This document shows, in pieces, positions 8,480 through 10,032 of a stretch of 10,032 bases of DNA. The number at the start of each line of letters is the position of its first letter. The stretch's first letter is position 1. The position numbers were made by a program, and so were the translations under genes. Below the pieces are notes generated by a model. It saw only the letters and a program-made list of their open reading frames with translations. It ran no database searches and was not told the DNA's origin. Source of the DNA: Clostridia bacterium (GTDB lineage: Bacteria > Bacillota > Clostridia > Lachnospirales > WQUN01); assembly GCA_025997155.1 (NCBI GenBank), contig BNUF01000081.1, positions 1-10,032 of the forward strand, read 5' to 3'.

Positions 8480-8771
8480 GGCGTTCGCCGAGAAGTGGAA
8501 TAGGCACTACAATCAACATATGCTCCTTGCCCTCAAACCAAAGTTGCGAGATGATAAGAAGGGCTTCATAGGTCTTCCCTAAACCTCCTTCGTCCGCAAG
8601 AATTGCCCCTTCCACATACGGCGAACGCAACGCGAACATTGCCGCCAATACTTGATATGGGAAAACCTTAACGTCTGAAGACATATATGCGGAAATAAGC
8701 CTGTCCGCGTCACGGTGTAGCGCTGAAAGTTCGTTTGCTATGCACAACGCGTGAAACGCTGATATTGGCAT
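8382..8771 (-). CDS. SNF2-family helicase, N-terminal fragment (Walker A and motif Ia)
   Basis: This is the start of the helicase whose remainder is at 8479-6392. The first 94 residues are genuine: a helical N-terminus, the Q-motif region VFPYQVLAAMFAL at 36-48, Walker A DEGGLGKTYEA at 60-70 (the more usual form is DEVGLGKTIEA) and motif Ia LIVVPIPLL at 86-94. From about residue 95, after base 8490, the reading becomes nonsense that covers the real helicase in another frame until a stop at 8382. The ATG at 8771 is preceded by AAGGAAA about eight bases upstream. The gap to the preceding flavin-fold gene is 44 bp, with no terminator and no convincing promoter. Only about 15 residues separate motif Ia from motif III, where SNF2 proteins have roughly a hundred or more. 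The loss therefore includes the DEAH box and a frameshift alone cannot restore the protein. Confidence 0.8.
   Translation of the reverse strand: MPISAFHALCIANELSALHRDADRLISAYMSSDVKVFPYQVLAAMFALRSPYVEGAILADEGGLGKTYEALLIISQLWFEGKEHMLIVVPIPLLGERLEEGDSQRIQIVTYRRAYAKFNYGFVWADLVY
8471..8495. other. Deletion/frameshift junction in the right SNF2 helicase, marked by a palindrome
   Basis: At this point the N-terminal frame (ending IPLL) gives way to the C-terminal frame (beginning around SANALKKATANAY). The 25 bp form an imperfect palindrome. The outer arms are CTTCT (8471-8475) and AGAAG (8491-8495); the inner arms are GGCG and CGCC around TT at 8480-8489. Such a hairpin could promote polymerase skipping in the cell, during amplification or in assembly. 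The missing DNA is estimated at a few hundred base pairs from the normal distance between motifs Ia and III. Confidence 0.65.
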
Positions 8772-8815
8772 TGGTGTACTTTCCTTTTGTTATCCTGTGG
8801 CATAATCTCGTGTTT

Positions 8816-9277
8816 CTACACAAACCTTCGCTTACCTGTGACGCTTTCAAGCGTAACTTTGTAAACAGCGGTAACGTTAAGAACAGCGCGGTCATAAGCG
8901 AAACCATCAAAACCGCAGTGGGTTAAAAGCAAGTTTAAGCCTCGCGCTGCTTCGTCGCCCTCCACACGCACGCACACACCGAAGCCTATGATACTTTCGT
9001 ACTCGGTTGTAACGCTTTTCGGCACTTCAGCATAGCCGTGAAAGATATCTGTTTCTACGCATACATTACTGTTCTTTGCAATAAGCTCGTGCTTAAAGCC
9101 TTCTTTCGCGCCGTGGAAGTAAAGTTCAATTTTGCCGTCGGCAACTTCAAAGCCAAACGACAACGGAACGACATATGGATATGGATCATCGTGCAGTCCG
9201 AGCCGAATGGTGTCTGCACGGCGCAACACATCTACGATTTCATCAAAATCTGTTAGTTGTCTGTCGGAACGCCGCAT
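8816..9277 (-). CDS. Pyridoxamine 5'-phosphate oxidase-fold flavoprotein, NimA-like
   Basis: This 153-residue protein has the split-barrel flavin-binding fold. Signature stretches are the opening MRRSDRQLTD, then RLGLHDDPYPYVVPLSFGFE at 25-44 and LYFHGAKEGFK at 52-62, followed by VCVETD at 72-77. The pattern matches the family that includes 5-nitroimidazole reductases (NimA) and many uncharacterised FMN- or F420-binding proteins. The substrate is unknown, and resistance should not be inferred from this alone. The ATG at 9277 has AGGAGA seven bases upstream, located in the last codons of the vWA gene, whose stop is 3 bp before. The two genes are thus co-transcribed and probably translationally linked. 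It is cytoplasmic, with no signal peptide or membrane segment. It may be housekeeping and merely lie upstream of the defence-like genes. Confidence 0.88.
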   Translation of the reverse strand: MRRSDRQLTDFDEIVDVLRRADTIRLGLHDDPYPYVVPLSFGFEVADGKIELYFHGAKEGFKHELIAKNSNVCVETDIFHGYAEVPKSVTTEYESIIGFGVCVRVEGDEAARGLNLLLTHCGFDGFAYDRAVLNVTAVYKVTLESVTGKRRFV

Positions 9278-9280
9278 ATT

Positions 9281-9940
9281 TTATTCTCCTTTTCTTCGTC
9301 CGCGTTTTTTATAGTCAGCCCTCACTTTATCAAGACACGATTTTTCCACCACACCCTCCTCTCGAAATGACATAACCGCATCGCTCATAACACAAAAGGT
9401 AAGCTCCGTTCCCTCGCTATCAGGAACATAATCGAGTGCCCTGTCTTTGTCAATTCCGAACCGCGTCGCCGTCTCCACCGCGTCGATATTCGCGCCGAGA
9501 AAGATAAATTCCCAATTGTAGCGCGATTTCTGTCGTTCAATTTGCACCTTGACCTTTTTAGCCGTGTACTCGCGGCTGGCGTTTTCCTCGCCGTCCGTAA
9601 TGATGACGAACATTACCTTTTCGGCGCGATAACCCTCGGCGGTATTCTTTTGGGCGTTGCGGATTTTATGAATTGTGTACCCGATTGCGTCGAGTAGCGC
9701 GGTTGAACCACCTACGTGGTACTCCCGCTTCGTAATCGGGTTGACCGCCTTGATGTCAATGCGGTCATGGAGCAGTTCATAGTTGTTGTCGAATAATACT
9801 GTCGTAACGATGGCTTCGCCTTCAACCGCCTGTTGCTTGGCAAGCATACCGTTGTACCCGCCGATTGTATCCGACTCTAAGCCAGACATTGAGCCGCTTT
9901 TGTCGAGAATGAACACCAGTTCCGTTAAATTCTTTTTCAT
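9281..9940 (-). CDS. Stand-alone von Willebrand factor type A (vWA) domain protein
   Basis: This 219-residue protein is almost entirely one vWA domain. The metal-ion-dependent adhesion site is complete: DKSGS at 13-17 (DxSxS), T80 in GGSTALLDA, and TDGEEN at 115-120. The domain starts within a few residues of the N-terminus and there is no signal peptide, so it is a cytoplasmic protein. Such proteins usually mediate metal-dependent protein interactions; the partner is not evident here. The C-terminus is short and basic (KKRGRRKGE). The ATG at 9940 is chosen because GGAGGT sits seven bases upstream; a TTG at 9955 would place that site inside the coding sequence. It is the first gene of the visible minus-strand run and is followed by the flavin-fold gene after 3 bp. 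Confidence 0.9.
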   Translation of the reverse strand: MKKNLTELVFILDKSGSMSGLESDTIGGYNGMLAKQQAVEGEAIVTTVLFDNNYELLHDRIDIKAVNPITKREYHVGGSTALLDAIGYTIHKIRNAQKNTAEGYRAEKVMFVIITDGEENASREYTAKKVKVQIERQKSRYNWEFIFLGANIDAVETATRFGIDKDRALDYVPDSEGTELTFCVMSDAVMSFREEGVVEKSCLDKVRADYKKRGRRKGE

Positions 9941-9947
9941 TATAATT

Positions 9948-9953
9948 ACCTCC
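9948..9953 (-). promoter_or_regulatory. Ribosome binding site of the vWA gene
   Basis: GGAGGT lies seven bases before the ATG at 9940. It decides the start against the upstream in-frame TTG, and its first three bases belong to the right arm of the inverted repeat at 9951-9990. Confidence 0.8.
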
Positions 9954-9990
9954 AAAAGTTTTACTGTGGCTTTAGTATAAAACTTTTAGA
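9951..9990 (-). promoter_or_regulatory. Leader of the vWA gene: inverted repeat overlapping a -10-like box and the ribosome binding site
   Basis: On the minus strand AAAAGTTTTA and TAAAACTTTT form a perfect 10-bp inverted repeat around a 14-base spacer, extendable to 13 bp with one G-U pair. Each arm is itself nearly palindromic (AAAA-G/C-TTTT). A -10-like TATACT lies at 9979-9974, straddling the distal arm and spacer; I see no good -35 at the usual distance. The proximal arm takes in the GGA of the GGAGG site. It could be a repressor operator or an RNA hairpin that hides the ribosome binding site. It is AT-rich and has no following U-run outside the stem, so a terminator is less likely. Beyond it, 9991-10032 shows no recognisable gene. 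Confidence 0.45.
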
Positions 9991-10032
9991 GATTCGTATG
10001 GTCGCTTGCCAAGGGACAAATGCTAAAACAAT

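Noticed and set aside
8382..8490. Programmed ribosomal frameshift joining the two helicase frames
   Set aside because: Joining the frames still leaves motif II and its surroundings missing, and I see no slippery heptamer at the junction.
9951..9990. Rho-independent terminator of a gene to the right
   Set aside because: The stem is almost all A-T, there is no U-run beyond the stem, and the right arm leads directly into the ribosome binding site of the vWA gene.
9958..10032. C-terminal tail of a further minus-strand gene entering from the right edge
   Set aside because: Two frames stay open for about 14-23 codons, but nothing in them is recognisable and they are too short to support a gene.
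1..10032. CRISPR array, tRNA, rRNA or insertion sequence
   Set aside because: No spaced direct repeats, no tRNA- or rRNA-like segments and no transposase reading were seen on either strand.

Overview
The window is tightly packed. Every intact gene lies on the minus strand, and the only plus-strand coding sequence is a gene fragment at the extreme left. The organism looks like a mid-GC member of the Bacillota, probably a clostridial or gut-type anaerobe. The evidence is strong GGAGG-type ribosome binding sites, GTG/TTG-style starts, a NimA-like flavin-fold protein and a stand-alone vWA protein. This taxonomic guess is inference.

Reading in the direction of transcription (right to left): a von Willebrand factor A protein (9940-9281) sits behind a short leader. 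The leader holds a candidate -10 box and a 10-bp perfect inverted repeat that runs into the ribosome binding site. A pyridoxamine-phosphate-oxidase-fold protein (9277-8816) follows after only 3 bp. Next is the defence-like block: a SNF2-family helicase broken into two frames (8771-6392), a type III DNA adenine methyltransferase Mod (6399-4552), a type III restriction subunit Res (4539-1417), a single-domain EamA membrane protein (1412-999), and the N-terminal part of a second, HepA/RapA-like SNF2 helicase (984-175). Spacings from the helicase to the last gene are -8, +12, +4 and +14 bp, which indicates one transcription unit.

Mod and Res together would form a type III restriction-modification enzyme: Mod recognises and methylates adenine, and Res is an ATP-dependent translocase/switch with a PD-(D/E)XK nuclease. 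Two SNF2 ATPases in the same unit, one translationally coupled to Mod, suggest an extended type III system. I do not recognise it as a named system; it only loosely recalls class 1 DISARM, where a SNF2 helicase is paired with an adenine methylase.

The most striking signals are rearrangement scars. At the left edge, plus-strand bases 3-131 encode 42 residues of a second, diverged Res (33 of 42 identical by eye to residues 256-297 of the Res in this window). This is fused directly to a piece of about 50 bp carrying the missing DEAH motif of the left helicase, in inverted orientation. An 8-bp sequence at the flip junction explains the inversion. Separately, the right helicase has lost everything between motifs Ia and III, including its DEAH box, and changes frame at a palindrome. 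Both SNF2 genes are therefore interrupted at or near motif II. The causes may be real decay or inversion, or amplification/assembly chimeras, since the left fusion lies at the window edge. The sequence alone cannot decide this.
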